DNA of 64,000 nt from Bradyrhizobium sp. 1(2017) (GTDB lineage: Bacteria > Pseudomonadota > Alphaproteobacteria > Rhizobiales > Xanthobacteraceae). The stretch covers positions 3,740,001-3,804,000 of the forward strand of contig NZ_CP050022.2 of the NCBI RefSeq assembly GCF_011602485.2. Reading direction: 5' to 3'. Of this stretch, positions 44,578-53,318 are shown piece after piece (within the stretch, counting starts at the first letter, position 1; every line of letters begins with the position of its first letter). The notes beneath the pieces are model-generated. The model worked only from the letters and a program-made list of their open reading frames with translations, was not told the DNA's origin and did not search any database. The position numbers and the translations under genes were made by a program.

Positions 44578-45168
44578 ATGAGCAATCGCATTCTCGTTTT
44601 CTACGGTTCCTACCGGTCCGACCGCATGGGCGTCCGCCTTGCGAATTTCGTCATCAATGGTCTGCGCGGCCGCGGCGAGGATGTCGAGTTCATCGACGCC
44701 AAGGCGATCGGCCTGCCGATGCTCGATCGCATGTACAAGGAATATCCCAAGGGCTCGGCGCCCGAGGCATTGGAGACGCTGGCCGGACAGATCCGCGGCG
44801 CCGACGGCTTCGTCTTCGTCACCGGCGAATACAACTGGGGCATCCAGCCCGGCCTGAAGAATCTCACCGATCATTTCCTCGAAGAATGGTTCTGGCGACC
44901 GGCCGCGATCGTGAGCTATTCGGCGGGCCGCTTGTCCGGTGCGCGCGCCGCGACCGCCTGGCACGGCACGCTGTCGGAGATGGGCATGGTCGTGGTGTCG
45001 AGCACCATCGGCGTCGGACCGGTCGCGCAGACGCTGTCGGAAGCCGGCGAGCCAATCGGCGATGGCGGCAAGGCGCTGGAGCGCTCGTTCCCGCGCTTCG
45101 CCGACGATCTCAATTGGTGGATCGAGGCCGCCAAGGCGCAGCGTGCGCGCAAGGCGCCGCCTTATTGA
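44578..45168 (+). CDS. NAD(P)H-dependent FMN reductase-like flavoprotein
   Basis: The 196-residue protein has the flavodoxin-like fold of the NADPH-dependent FMN reductase family: VFYGSYRSDRMGVRLANFVINGL (phosphate loop), FVFVTGEYNWGIQPGLKNLTDHF (isoalloxazine contact, the usual P-YN-) and YSAGRLSGARAATAWH. The physiological electron acceptor is unknown. ATG 44578 is used; an ATG-like start at 44569 would add three residues. Confidence 0.87.
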   Translation: MSNRILVFYGSYRSDRMGVRLANFVINGLRGRGEDVEFIDAKAIGLPMLDRMYKEYPKGSAPEALETLAGQIRGADGFVFVTGEYNWGIQPGLKNLTDHFLEEWFWRPAAIVSYSAGRLSGARAATAWHGTLSEMGMVVVSSTIGVGPVAQTLSEAGEPIGDGGKALERSFPRFADDLNWWIEAAKAQRARKAPPY

Positions 45169-45174
45169 GCCTTC

Positions 45175-47256
45175 TTACGCCGCCCTGACCTCACCGAGGA
45201 AGCGGTCGAACTGGCCGGCGAGATCGCGAGACTGGGTCGAGAGCTGCTCGGCGGCACCCAGCACCTCCCTTGCGGCAGTTCCCGTATCGTCGGCGGCGCG
45301 TTGCACGCCCGAGATGTTGCTGTTGACCTCCTGGGTGCCGCGCGCGGCCTCCTGGACGCTGCGGGCGATCTCCTTGGTTGCCGAGCCCTGTTCCTCGATC
45401 GCCGCGGCAATCGCCGTGCCGATCTGGTCGATTTCGCTGATGACCTCGGCGACGTTGCGGATCGCGGCCACGGTCTCGTCGCTCGCGGCCTGGATCGCGT
45501 TGATCTGCTCGGAAATTTCGGTCGTGGCCTTGGCAGTCTGGCCGGCCAGCGACTTCACTTCGGAGGCAACCACGGCAAAGCCGCGGCCGGCATCGCCGGC
45601 GCGGGCGGCCTCAATGGTCGCGTTCAGCGCGAGCAGGTTGGTCTGCTCGGCGATGCTCTGGATCAGCGTGACGACGTCGCCGATCTTTTGGGCGCCTTCG
45701 GCGAGCGCGCGGGCGGTGTCGCCGGTGCGGCGGGCATTGTCGACGGCGCGGGCCGCGATCTCGGTCGATTGCGCGACCTGACGGCCGATCTCGGCGATCG
45801 AGGAGGTCAGCTCCTCGGTGGCGCTGGCCACGGTCTGCACGTTGGTCGAGGTCTGTTCGGAGGCGGCGGCGACCACCGCGGCCTGGCTGTTGGTCTGGGC
45901 CGCGGTCGAGGTCATCGACTGGGCGGTGCTTTCCATCGTGGAGGAGGCGCGGGAGAGGCCGCCGACGAGCTCGGTGACCTTGGCCTCGAAGGCGCGGGTG
46001 AGGTCGTCGAGCGCCTGGGCGCGGCGCATCTTGCCGTCGTTTTCGGCCTGCTTCTCAGCCGCGAGCCGGTCGGCCCGGATCATGTTGTCCTTGAACACCT
46101 GAACGGCGGCGGCCATCGCGCCGATCTCGTCGGAGCGTTCGGCACCGGGGATCTCTTCGGCAAGGTCGCCGTCGGCAAGGCGCGACATCCGGCCCGTCAG
46201 GCCGACGATCGGGGCGCAGACGCGGCGGCGGACCATCACGATCAGGCCGGCGCTGGCGCCCAGCACGGCGAGGAGGCCGGCGAGCGCGATGGTGAAGCTG
46301 GTGCGCGCGGCGGAGGAAGCGCCTGCGAGGATTTGTTCGGCGTTGTCATAGAGCGCATCGCGAACGCCGATGATGGAGCCGAGGCCCTTTTGCGAGGCCG
46401 CATAATAGGTGTCGACGTCGTGCTCGTACTTGCCGCTGACGGCGCCGTCCTTGACCATCTTGAGCTCGCGGCCGAATTCCTCGACGTAGCGCGAATTCAT
46501 CGTCTCCAGCGCCGCGCCGACATTGGCCGGGGTTGCCGGATGGCCGCGCAGCTCCATCAGCGCCATCACGATCTGGTCGCTTCGGCCCTGCATCCGGGCG
46601 ACGTCGGCCTTCTCGGCGTCGGTTGCGACCTTCTTCCCGCCGACGAGGTTCTTGTGGACGCTGGCATTGAGGCCGCCGATGTCGCGCAGCGTCATGGCGA
46701 TGTTGGCGTAGTTGGCCTGGCGGAAGGCATCGCCATTGAGGATCGCCATGCGGCGCACCTGCTCGTTGAGCAGGGCGGTGACCCCGGCGTTGAGCACCGC
46801 GTTGTCGGCGACGACCTTCCTGGCGGCGTCCTTGCGCGCTTCCGCCGGTCCCGCAATCGCCTTGTCGATGGCCTCGCGCAGCGCCGTGAACTTCGAATTG
46901 ATGGCGTCGATCTCGGTACCGATGGTGCTGCCGTCGTCGAACGGACCGGGCAACTCCTTGCGCAGCGCATTCATCCTGTCACGGGCAACGTCGGTCTGCT
47001 TGCGCAGCTTGTCGTGCTCGGAGAGCTGCGCGGGATCGACGGTGGCGGGCCCGTAGAGGATGTTGGTAGCAAAGCCGCGCTCGGGGTTGAGATAGCGCGG
47101 GATGTCGCTGGCCGCGCGCACGATCGCCAGGCGGCCTTGCGCCTCGCTGATTCGCTCCATCGTCTGATATTTCGTCACGGCGACGTAGACGGCGAGGCCG
47201 CCGCCGACGGTCGAGAGCGAGACGATGGCGGTGGTCAGGAGCGTACCGATTTTCAT
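45175..47256 (-). CDS. Methyl-accepting chemotaxis protein
   Basis: This 693-residue membrane receptor has a first helix at about 4-27, a long periplasmic helical sensor (to about 315), a second helix ([22 protein letters not shown]), a HAMP unit ([37 protein letters not shown]) and the signalling domain. The latter shows the hairpin tip as [37 protein letters not shown]. The ligand is unknown. No che genes are nearby, so it feeds a distant array. ATG 47256 is preferred over TTG/ATG 47295. Confidence 0.93.
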   Translation of the reverse strand: MKIGTLLTTAIVSLSTVGGGLAVYVAVTKYQTMERISEAQGRLAIVRAASDIPRYLNPERGFATNILYGPATVDPAQLSEHDKLRKQTDVARDRMNALRKELPGPFDDGSTIGTEIDAINSKFTALREAIDKAIAGPAEARKDAARKVVADNAVLNAGVTALLNEQVRRMAILNGDAFRQANYANIAMTLRDIGGLNASVHKNLVGGKKVATDAEKADVARMQGRSDQIVMALMELRGHPATPANVGAALETMNSRYVEEFGRELKMVKDGAVSGKYEHDVDTYYAASQKGLGSIIGVRDALYDNAEQILAGASSAARTSFTIALAGLLAVLGASAGLIVMVRRRVCAPIVGLTGRMSRLADGDLAEEIPGAERSDEIGAMAAAVQVFKDNMIRADRLAAEKQAENDGKMRRAQALDDLTRAFEAKVTELVGGLSRASSTMESTAQSMTSTAAQTNSQAAVVAAASEQTSTNVQTVASATEELTSSIAEIGRQVAQSTEIAARAVDNARRTGDTARALAEGAQKIGDVVTLIQSIAEQTNLLALNATIEAARAGDAGRGFAVVASEVKSLAGQTAKATTEISEQINAIQAASDETVAAIRNVAEVISEIDQIGTAIAAAIEEQGSATKEIARSVQEAARGTQEVNSNISGVQRAADDTGTAAREVLGAAEQLSTQSRDLAGQFDRFLGEVRAA

Positions 47257-47353
47257 GATCTGTCCGGCAATTGGCGCAGGGGAAGTATTTTGCACGGACG
47301 ATAGGCAGGCGATCTTAATCCCGGGTTTACGCTCCGGCCCGCCGGAGCTCGCC

Positions 47354-48139
47354 TCAGGCGTAGGTCGCGCTCACGGTTCCCAGCGGACCGAAATCGGCGA
47401 CGTAAGTCTCCCCGGCCTTCGGCCGCAGCATGCCCGTCAGCGTGCCCGTGCTGACGGTCTGGCCGGCCTTGAGACCGATGCCGGTGCGCGACAGCTCGTT
47501 GGCGAGCCAGGTGAGCGGCACCAGCGGATGGTCGATCGCCTCCGCAGCGCTGCCGCGGCGCCTCTCGACGCCATTGCAATTGAGGATGACGTTCTGATTG
47601 GCGATGTCGCGGTTGCGCCAGTCGACGATGGACTCTCCAAGCACGATCGTTCCGGATCCGCAGCCGTCGGCTATGATCGCGGGCATCGGCGGAAACGCCG
47701 CGTCGTGAACGAAGCGGCATTGCGCGAGCTCGATGCCGGGATGCAGCGAGACGACGGCATCGCCGACCTCGTCCACCGCATAGGGCTTCGAGCGCGGCGG
47801 CAGGTCGGCACCGAGGCGTGCCTGGTACTCGACCTCCGGAATCGGGCTGCATTGCCTGGCGTGTTCGACGCTTGCGGGCGAGGCCTTGATCAGGGGCGCG
47901 AATACCCGACCATAGATCGGCGAGGAGGTGCGAAGCTGGCGCTGGAGCCCGGCCTTCATGCCGGCGATCTTCCAGCCGACGACATCCCAGCCCAATTCCT
48001 CCTCGACCATCCGCGCGATACGGTACGCGGTGTCGGCGTCCGGCGGCACCAGCCTCTCGTCGAGGCCGCTTTGTTGCCGGCCCTCGCGGCGCAGATTGGC
48101 GAGATGACGGGCGAGTTCGCGTTGCCGGGACAAATCCAT
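47354..48139 (-). CDS. 2-keto-4-pentenoate hydratase-like (FAH superfamily)
   Basis: The 261-residue product resembles the MhpD/hydratase branch of the fumarylacetoacetate-hydrolase fold: [41 protein letters not shown] (metal ligand Glu residues), [20 protein letters not shown] and [29 protein letters not shown]. It likely hydrates a 2-oxo-4-enoate from aromatic breakdown, but the substrate is unverified. Its start lies 14 nt after the end of the TetR gene on the same strand, so they may form one transcript. Confidence 0.87.
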   Translation of the reverse strand: MDLSRQRELARHLANLRREGRQQSGLDERLVPPDADTAYRIARMVEEELGWDVVGWKIAGMKAGLQRQLRTSSPIYGRVFAPLIKASPASVEHARQCSPIPEVEYQARLGADLPPRSKPYAVDEVGDAVVSLHPGIELAQCRFVHDAAFPPMPAIIADGCGSGTIVLGESIVDWRNRDIANQNVILNCNGVERRRGSAAEAIDHPLVPLTWLANELSRTGIGLKAGQTVSTGTLTGMLRPKAGETYVADFGPLGTVSATYA

Positions 48140-48153
48140 TGCTGCGTTCCGAT

Positions 48154-48765
48154 CTATTGGGTTGGGCGGGTGAGGGCGGCGGTCAGCACCGTCTCCAGTT
48201 CCTCTTGAACCTGATCCAGCGCAGCGGCGCTGCGGCTCGCGCGGCACATCGCGACCGTGCCTTCGATCGAGGCGACGACGAGTGTGGCAAGCCGCTCGGC
48301 TCGTTCCGCAGCCAGCCCTTCGCGCAGCAAGGCGGCGCGCATGATCTGCCGCCAGTCGGCGAAGACGCCGTCGGCAAGATCGAGCAGATGTCCCTGCGCC
48401 GTCTCGTCGTCCTTGTCGGAGGCCTCGCCGACATAGCGGTCGACGGCGACGGCGAGCACCGGGCAGCCCGCGGCGAAGCCGGTCGCCTCCAGCCGGCGGC
48501 GCCACGATGCGACGAAAGCTGCCAGGCCGCCGATCACGCCGCGTTCGTTCATGGCCCTCTCCAGGGGGATGGACACCTGCTTGCCGGCAAAGATTACGGC
48601 CTCAGCGATCAACTGCCGCTTGCCGTCCGGAAAGTGGTGGCTGATCGAGCCGCGCGGCGTCGCCGTATGGCGCACGACGTCGCGCATGCTGGTGGCATTA
48701 ACGCCGTGCCGGCTCATCAGGTCGGCGGCGCCGGCGATCATCTTGTCACGTGTGCTTGAGGTCAT
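48154..48765 (-). CDS. TetR-family regulator
   Basis: The 203-residue repressor has the N-terminal helix-turn-helix DKMIAGAADLMSRHGVNATSMRDVVRHTATPRGSISHHFPDGKRQLI and a C-terminal ligand domain like the YxaF/LmrA group (FAAGCPVLAVAVD, TLVVASIEGTVAMCRASRS). It is divergent from the gene at 48866, and a palindrome overlaps the promoter there. ATG 48765 is used because the HTH follows at the normal distance. Confidence 0.88.
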   Translation of the reverse strand: MTSSTRDKMIAGAADLMSRHGVNATSMRDVVRHTATPRGSISHHFPDGKRQLIAEAVIFAGKQVSIPLERAMNERGVIGGLAAFVASWRRRLEATGFAAGCPVLAVAVDRYVGEASDKDDETAQGHLLDLADGVFADWRQIMRAALLREGLAAERAERLATLVVASIEGTVAMCRASRSAAALDQVQEELETVLTAALTRPTQ

Positions 48766-48805
48766 CGGGAGTCCCGCAAATGGCGTCCTCATCTAGCTAT
48801 GACGC

Positions 48806-48846
48806 TTGACATAGGCAAGTCATCCTGAAATATGACGAATGTCATA
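48806..48846 (+). promoter_or_regulatory. Promoter with overlapping TetR operator candidate
   Basis: TTGACA (48806-48811) and AATATG (48829-48834) are spaced 17 nt apart and form a sigma-70-like promoter for the plus-strand genes. TATGAC-GAAT-GTCATA (48831-48846) is a perfect inverted repeat overlapping the -10 box, and a looser pair ATGAC...GTCAT (48799-48822) overlaps the -35. This is a typical layout for TetR repression. Confidence 0.6.
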
Positions 48847-48865
48847 ATGTAAAAAGGGGCGTCAC

Positions 48866-49342
48866 TTGACCATCATCACCGTGACCGCACCTGCCGGCCG
48901 GCTCAGCCTGGCGCAGCGCCGCCTGCTTGCGGAAAGCCTGTCCGATGCCGTGCTCGAGCCCGAGATCGGCCAGCATGCGCCAGCAGCGCGAATGGGCTTT
49001 CAGGTCCACTTCGCGGACTTGCCGGCCGACTGCATGGCGATCGGCGGCCGGCTCCTCTCGGACCAGCCGCGCGACATCATGACGGTCAACATCGCGGTGA
49101 TGAACGCAGCCTGGCCTGCCGAGGTGCGAGCCGAGGTGATCCGCACCGTGCTGGCGCGGCTCGCCGAGGCCTGCGGGATGCCAGCGCCTGCGCCAACCTG
49201 GTGGGTCAATTTCGAGATCATCGCGGAGGGAAGCTGGGGCTCGCGCGGCGGCGTGCTTTCGATCCTTCAGCTCCTGGAGACCGGCGTGTTCACGCCGGAG
49301 CGGATCACCGCCATTCGCGCAGCACTTCAGCCGACGGCCTGA
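48866..49342 (+). CDS. Small enzyme-like protein, possibly tautomerase-related
   Basis: The 158-residue product reads TIITVTAPAGRLSLAQRRLLAESLSDAVLEPEIGQ at its start, which resembles the first strand and helix of 4-oxalocrotonate-tautomerase-like proteins. The catalytic Pro directly after Met is not present here, so activity is doubtful. A second half begins RDIMTVNIAVMNAAWPAEVRAEVIRTVLARLAEACG, like a repeat of the same unit. The start is TTG 48866 with AAGGGG 6 nt upstream; no ATG fits. It shares a likely operon with the crotonase gene 41 nt on and is probably under the divergent TetR gene. Confidence 0.65.
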   Translation: MTIITVTAPAGRLSLAQRRLLAESLSDAVLEPEIGQHAPAARMGFQVHFADLPADCMAIGGRLLSDQPRDIMTVNIAVMNAAWPAEVRAEVIRTVLARLAEACGMPAPAPTWWVNFEIIAEGSWGSRGGVLSILQLLETGVFTPERITAIRAALQPTA

Positions 49343-49383
49343 CCGGCTGCCAACACCAAGCGATCAATCATGGAGAGAAGCAA

Positions 49384-50160
49384 ATGAGCGAGGGACACAT
49401 TCGCACCGAGGTCCACGGCCATGTCCTCAGGATCATCATCGACAATCCCACGAAGAAAAACGCGTTCACGCCGGCGATGATGGAGCAATTGTCGGATGCG
49501 CTGACCGAGTTGCACGACAACGAAGCCTACCGCGCTGGCGTGCTCTGCGCCGAAGGCAGGGATTTCACTGCCGGTCTCGACATGCCGAAATTCTTCGGGC
49601 CTTCCGCCGAAAAGCGCAACGTCAAGGAGGGCAATGTCGATCCGTTCGGGCTCAGCAAGCGTTGCCGCAAGCCTGTTATCACCGCCGTTCAGGGGATCGT
49701 ATTCACCATCGGTATCGAGCTGATGCTCGCCGGTGACATCGTGGTGGCCGCCGCGGATTCACGCTTTTGCCAGATGGAGTCCAAGCGCGGCATCGCCCCG
49801 CTCGGCGGCGCGCATTTCCGCTTCCTGTCGCGCGCCGGCTGGGGCGACGCGATGTACCATCTGTTTTTGTGCGACGAGTTTTCGGCCGAACGCGCCCAGG
49901 CGATCGGCCTCGTCCAGGAGGTCGTGCCACCTGGTGAGCAAATCGAGCGGGCGATGGCGCTCGCCGCCATCATCGCGCGCAATGCGCCGCTCGGCATCCA
50001 GGTCACCAAGGAAGCGGCGGCCAAATATGTCGAGGGGGGCGAGGCGGCGGCGATCGCCTACATCCCGAACATTCGCGGCCGCGTGCTCGGCAGTGGCGAC
50101 GCGAAGGAGGGCATTCAATCCTTCATCGAGCGGCGGGCGGCCGTCTTTCAGGGACGCTGA
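49384..50160 (+). CDS. Enoyl-CoA hydratase/isomerase family protein
   Basis: The 258-residue enzyme belongs to the crotonase family: IIIDNPTKKNAFTPAMMEQLSDAL, LCAEGRDFTAGLDMPKF (first oxyanion region), KPVITAVQGIVFTIGIELMLAGDIVVAAADSRFCQMESKRGIAPLGGAHFRFLSRAG. The usual GGG of the second oxyanion region reads VQGIVFTIGIE, and the general acid/base Glu positions are not clearly both present, so the reaction may differ from hydration. GGAGAG lies before ATG 49384. Confidence 0.87.
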   Translation: MSEGHIRTEVHGHVLRIIIDNPTKKNAFTPAMMEQLSDALTELHDNEAYRAGVLCAEGRDFTAGLDMPKFFGPSAEKRNVKEGNVDPFGLSKRCRKPVITAVQGIVFTIGIELMLAGDIVVAAADSRFCQMESKRGIAPLGGAHFRFLSRAGWGDAMYHLFLCDEFSAERAQAIGLVQEVVPPGEQIERAMALAAIIARNAPLGIQVTKEAAAKYVEGGEAAAIAYIPNIRGRVLGSGDAKEGIQSFIERRAAVFQGR

Positions 50161-50604
50161 TCATCCGCGCGAGGCGCGATCGAGCTTCGAGAGGATCTCC
50201 AGCGTGGCCTCGTCGCGTTCGCCCGCGAAATATCGGGCGAGCGCTTCTGCGAAAATGGGCTCATCGGACACCTCGGCGAACAGCGTCATGGACGAGCGGA
50301 ACTTGGCATCGTCGGGGGCGCCGAGGATCGTGTTGATGGTCCGTCCCTGAACGGCGAGCACGAGCCTGGTGCATTCGCTCAGGCGTCCCCCGAGGATGGG
50401 GTGGGCGAGATAGGCCTCGGCCTCTGCCCGGGAGCCGATCGCGTAGCGCTGCGACATGGCGCTGAGGCCGAGGCCGGCGACCTGGGGGAAGACGAACCAC
50501 ATCCAGTGAGTCTGCTTCCGGCCGCGGGCCAGCTCCCCCTGGACGTCGTGATAGACCGGGTCCTGGGCCTGGACGAAGCGCTTTAGATCGAAAGGATCGG
50601 TCAT
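50161..50604 (-). CDS. DUF1810 protein
   Basis: The 147-residue product is a full-length DUF1810 protein: DLKRFVQAQDPVYHDVQGELARGRKQTHWMWFVFPQVAGLG and SAMSQRYAIGSRAEAEAYLAHPILGGRLSECTRLVL. The function is not established for the family. It is convergent with the crotonase gene, whose stop abuts its own. It is the last gene with chromosomal character before the prophage-like region. Confidence 0.88.
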   Translation of the reverse strand: MTDPFDLKRFVQAQDPVYHDVQGELARGRKQTHWMWFVFPQVAGLGLSAMSQRYAIGSRAEAEAYLAHPILGGRLSECTRLVLAVQGRTINTILGAPDDAKFRSSMTLFAEVSDEPIFAEALARYFAGERDEATLEILSKLDRASRG

Positions 50605-50703
50605 TGGATACCTTAGAGAGCCTTGCCGGCCGCGATTATGCCTAACTTTTGGCTCCGGAGTTAGTCAAGCAGCGTAACCATCTGAAATCATTACACAAAA
50701 TAA

Positions 50704-50774
50704 TTAGCCCGATTGCTCGGGCTAACATTGGGCTAACGGGGTGATGTTGAACATCGTGAAAGGCTGTTAGCCCG
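50704..50774. repeat. Four copies of a GGGCTAA word at the prophage border
   Basis: TTAGCCCG (50704-50711), CGGGCTAAC (50718-50726), GGGCTAAC (50730-50737) and GTTAGCCCG (50766-50774) occur within 71 bp in both orientations. The first two form a 9-bp hairpin TTAGCCCGA-TTGC-TCGGGCTAA. The last overlaps the stop of the AlpA-like gene. This may be a cluster of protein-binding sites, for example for an excisionase, or part of an attachment site. Confidence 0.5.
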
Positions 50775-51048
50775 CGACCTTCACCGGGCGCGGGAGCGAG
50801 CGCGGACGGCCCTTCGTGTTGCGGGCGCGCATCGCCTGCGCCAGCGCCGATTTCGGGTCACGCAGGTCGCGCTGCCACGCCATGACCTCGTCCTTGAACC
50901 ACAGCTTCCGGTGGGGCGAGATCGCCTCGCCACGAGGAAAGACACCGTCCCGCTCCATGCGAAAAAGCGTCGTGCGGCTGACGGGGATCAGCGCGAGCAC
51001 CTGCTCGGCCGTGATCATCTCGCGAACGTCTTCTTGGTCTTCGCTCAT
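50767..51048 (-). CDS. AlpA-like excisionase/regulator
   Basis: The 93-residue product has a MerR-like helix-turn-helix of the AlpA phage regulator group: ITAEQVLALIPVSRTTLFRMERDGVFPRGEAISPHRKLWFKDEVMAWQRDL. Such proteins act as excisionases or activators of integrase genes. It sits at the left border of the prophage-like region beside the repeated GGGCTAA words. No integrase gene is adjacent, which is unusual. Confidence 0.8.
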   Translation of the reverse strand: MSEDQEDVREMITAEQVLALIPVSRTTLFRMERDGVFPRGEAISPHRKLWFKDEVMAWQRDLRDPKSALAQAMRARNTKGRPRSLPRPVKVAG

Positions 51049-51058
51049 GGCTGGGCTC

Positions 51059-51481
51059 CTATCGTTTGCAGACGGGCGGCGGCAGGCCAGCGGCCAGATG
51101 CCCCTCGCGCTTGTTGGTTTCCTCGACGAACGCCAGCGCCTGGAGATGATCCCTGAGGTGCCGGACGGCGTCGGCGGCTTGCGGGTAGGCGATGTGGTTC
51201 TGCGTGATGCGGTCGATGTGCAGGACCAGATCGCGCGGTGGGCTCGGGTGCCCGGCGCCCAGCTGCGGCAGCGGGTCCGCCATCGAGGCGGGGGCCCAGT
51301 CCTGCGTGTAGTCGCAGTGCGGGCAGACCCAGCCGCGCCGGGTCGCCACCAAGGCGCGGTCGGCGCCGATATGCACCGCCGGGCAGGTGAACTCGTGGAA
51401 CAGGCCCGACCGCTGGAAGGCGTTGAGCCGGTCCACGACGGTGGGCCCCCACGGGGCCCTGATCTTGTCGTCGTCAGCCAT
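51059..51481 (-). CDS. Phage hypothetical protein with a Cys/His motif
   Basis: The 140-residue product contains FTCPAVHI and WVCPHCDYTQDW, a possible metal-binding site, and a long helix (LHIDRITQNHIAYPQAADAVRHLRDHLQ). No family is recognised. ATG 51481 has GGGGG 5 nt upstream. It overlaps the preceding gene of the minus-strand phage operon by 8 nt. Confidence 0.65.
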   Translation of the reverse strand: MADDDKIRAPWGPTVVDRLNAFQRSGLFHEFTCPAVHIGADRALVATRRGWVCPHCDYTQDWAPASMADPLPQLGAGHPSPPRDLVLHIDRITQNHIAYPQAADAVRHLRDHLQALAFVEETNKREGHLAAGLPPPVCKR

Positions 51482-51767
51482 GGTGCCCCCGCAGCGATTC
51501 GAGACCATTGTCGGTGATGGCGTAGCTGATCGGGTCGTAGCGCTTGCGATGCGGGTCGATCTCGATCAGCCCGCGCACCATCAGCACGGAGCGGATGATG
51601 CTCGGCGGGATGCCCGGCCGATTGGGGCCGGTCGGGCTGTTGTCCTTGAACCAGTTGAGAGCCTTGCGCTCGTTGAGTGTCAGCGGGCGCTCGGGCTTCG
51701 CCGGGGCCGGTGCAGGCGCGGGCGCGTCAACATCGCCATAGCCCATGAACGTTTCTGCTTCGGCCAT
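51474..51767 (-). CDS. Phage hypothetical protein (97 aa)
   Basis: The product has an Ala/Pro linker (DAPAPAPAPAKPERP) and then a winged-helix-like part: LTLNERKALNWFKDNSPTGPNRPGIPPSIIRSVLMVRGLIEIDPHRKRYDPISYAITDNGLESL. This could be a DNA-binding domain. It is tightly packed in the minus-strand operon between genes on both sides. Confidence 0.65.
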   Translation of the reverse strand: MAEAETFMGYGDVDAPAPAPAPAKPERPLTLNERKALNWFKDNSPTGPNRPGIPPSIIRSVLMVRGLIEIDPHRKRYDPISYAITDNGLESLRGHHG

Positions 51768-51769
51768 GA

Positions 51770-52159
51770 TCAGAGCCTCAGGACGCGCTGGGCGACTTCG
51801 TCGATGGTGTCGCCGATCCGCGAGACCTCGTCGTTGACGCGCAGGCAGACCTCGACCTGTTCCTGTAGCGTGCCCTTGGCGGCAGCGCCGCCGACCAGCA
51901 CCTGCTGCTTCAGCGCGTGCAGCTGCTTCTCCAGCCCGTCGATCTGCTCGCAGACATCGCCGACGACCTTGTCGATCAGCGCGTTGATGGCGTCGCGCTG
52001 CGGCGCGCCGGGCGACGGCGGCTGCACCATTGGCTGGACCGGCGGGGCAGCGGTGCGCGGCGGATAGATGCGCGTGGCGTCGCGGTCGATCTCGTCGCGC
52101 ATCGCGGCGAGCCGTTCACGGTCGTTGTAGATGCTCTGTCGGGATTGTGGTTCGTGCAT
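51770..52159 (-). CDS. Phage hypothetical protein, coiled coil (129 aa)
   Basis: The N-terminal third is polar with a Pro-rich segment (PPRTAAPPVQPMVQPPSPGAP). The rest is helical with heptad-like spacing (INALIDKVVGDVCEQIDGLEKQLHALKQQVL, then CLRVNDEVSRIGDTIDEVAQRVLRL). No family is recognised. It lies 2 nt before the next gene of the minus-strand operon. Confidence 0.65.
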   Translation of the reverse strand: MHEPQSRQSIYNDRERLAAMRDEIDRDATRIYPPRTAAPPVQPMVQPPSPGAPQRDAINALIDKVVGDVCEQIDGLEKQLHALKQQVLVGGAAAKGTLQEQVEVCLRVNDEVSRIGDTIDEVAQRVLRL

Positions 52160-52246
52160 GACGCAAACTCCCCTTGCTCTCAGAACGAGAGCGAGGAGCC
52201 TACATCGTGATTAGTACGAAACTCAAGAAGTGCAGAAACTAAGAAC

Positions 52247-52660
52247 TCAGGCTGCGGACTTTGCCGGTCGCGCTTGCTTCGGCCGCTTCTTCCTTGGCCT
52301 CTGCTTTTTCTTGAGGCTTTCCAGCTTCATTTTCGCGGCCTCGAACTCGGCTTCGGCCTTTTCGCGCTCGCGCTTGGTCGCTTCGGCGGCCTGTAGCTTC
52401 CTTGTGAATTGCGGTGATAAGTTCCCGGTGTCACCCCACCACAGCCACTCGGCGAGGCTCTCGCCCGTCTGCGCCTTGAGAATGAAGGCTATTTCTCGGG
52501 GGATCGGGTAGCCGCGCTCGTAATTGTTCCAGCGCTTCATGTCGATCTTCAGCTTGTCCGCGATCACTTGCTGGCTGCCTGCGGCGACCGCTTCGCGCAG
52601 CAGTCTCAATCGAGACTTGTAGCCCTCGAAATCTTCCTCAAACCCCTTGATCTTCTTCAT
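52247..52660 (-). CDS. XRE-type repressor (CI-like)
   Basis: The 137-residue product has an N-terminal Cro/CI helix-turn-helix: LRLLREAVAAGSQQVIADKLKIDMKRWNNYERGYPIPREIAFILKAQTG. The C-terminus is a highly charged Lys/Glu tail instead of a LexA-like peptidase domain, so self-cleavage in the SOS response is not expected. It is divergent from a Cro-like gene across a 197-bp operator region, the usual lysogeny switch layout. Confidence 0.8.
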   Translation of the reverse strand: MKKIKGFEEDFEGYKSRLRLLREAVAAGSQQVIADKLKIDMKRWNNYERGYPIPREIAFILKAQTGESLAEWLWWGDTGNLSPQFTRKLQAAEATKREREKAEAEFEAAKMKLESLKKKQRPRKKRPKQARPAKSAA

Positions 52661-52857
52661 CCTTCGCTCCCATGGCCGCCGCCGCTGGCCAGACTAACCA
52701 TTACGCAATTAACAAACGCCATACAACCAACGGGTGGGACGCTATCGCACTTATTACGCAAGCGCAACGACCCGGCGTAGCCATGTTGCTTTTGTGCATT
52801 TCCGCCGTCATCGTATTAGTGACGAATTTTGTAACGTCACGACCAATGAGATCGAAA
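52661..52857. promoter_or_regulatory. Divergent operator region of the phage switch
   Basis: ATTACGCAA occurs twice in direct orientation (52700-52708 and 52753-52761), 53 bp apart. GTGACG-N10-CGTCAC (52819-52840) is a perfect inverted repeat close to the Cro-like start. The segment is AT-rich relative to neighbours. These are operator candidates for the CI-like and Cro-like proteins. Confidence 0.5.
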
Positions 52858-53073
52858 ATGCGCAAACTGAAGACCGCCAAGGCGGTGGTCGCGCACCTCG
52901 GCGGCCTGCCGAAGGTGGCGACCCTGACCGACACCAACATCAACACCGCGAAGAACTGGCCGGGCCGCAAGAAGGCGTTTCCCGCCGCGACCTATGTCGT
53001 CATGCACCGTGCCCTGCGGCGGCGCCGGGCGACGGCCAATCCGCTCCTGTGGGGCATGCGCGGTCTGGAGTGA
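52858..53073 (+). CDS. Cro-like small DNA-binding protein (71 aa)
   Basis: The product reads MRKLKTAKAVVAHLGGLPKVATLTDTNINTAKNWPGRKKAFPAATYVVMHRALRRR, a pattern of Cro-like proteins that choose between operator sites. It is the first rightward gene and faces the CI-like repressor. ATG 52858 has GAG 7 nt upstream; ATG 52846 is possible but lacks a site. Confidence 0.7.
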   Translation: MRKLKTAKAVVAHLGGLPKVATLTDTNINTAKNWPGRKKAFPAATYVVMHRALRRRRATANPLLWGMRGLE

Positions 53074-53078
53074 CGCGC

Positions 53079-53318
53079 ATGGGGATGAGCCTCGACCGCT
53101 GGAACATCGAGATGCGTCCGTCGCTCGATGAAATCCGTTGGCACGCCCACCGCATCATGCAGCACGTCGATGCGCTGCCGGTGCAGGCCGATTTCGAGAC
53201 GCTCGCCGAAGGCGACATGAAACTGTGCGAGCAGGCGCTCACGCAGGCTCTCGGCCGCGTCTCCCGCGCGCTCAAGACGTACAGGGAGAAGCCCCGTGAC
53301 ACTGGAACTGGTGCATAG
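53079..53318 (+). CDS. Phage hypothetical protein (79 aa)
   Basis: The product is helical: LDRWNIEMRPSLDEIRWHAHRIMQHVDALPVQADFETLAEGDMKLCEQALTQALGRVSRALKTY. ATG 53079 has GGAG 8 nt upstream, inside the end of the preceding gene. No family is recognised. It overlaps the next gene by 23 nt. Confidence 0.6.
   Translation: MGMSLDRWNIEMRPSLDEIRWHAHRIMQHVDALPVQADFETLAEGDMKLCEQALTQALGRVSRALKTYREKPRDTGTGA

Noticed and set aside
45301-47304. A 667-codon open frame opposite the chemoreceptor
   Set aside because: It mirrors the helical, Ala-rich receptor. The product is Gly/Arg-rich and matches no family.
50605-50770. tRNA gene as the attachment site of the prophage
   Set aside because: No cloverleaf or CCA-adjacent TPsiC loop could be drawn in the border region.
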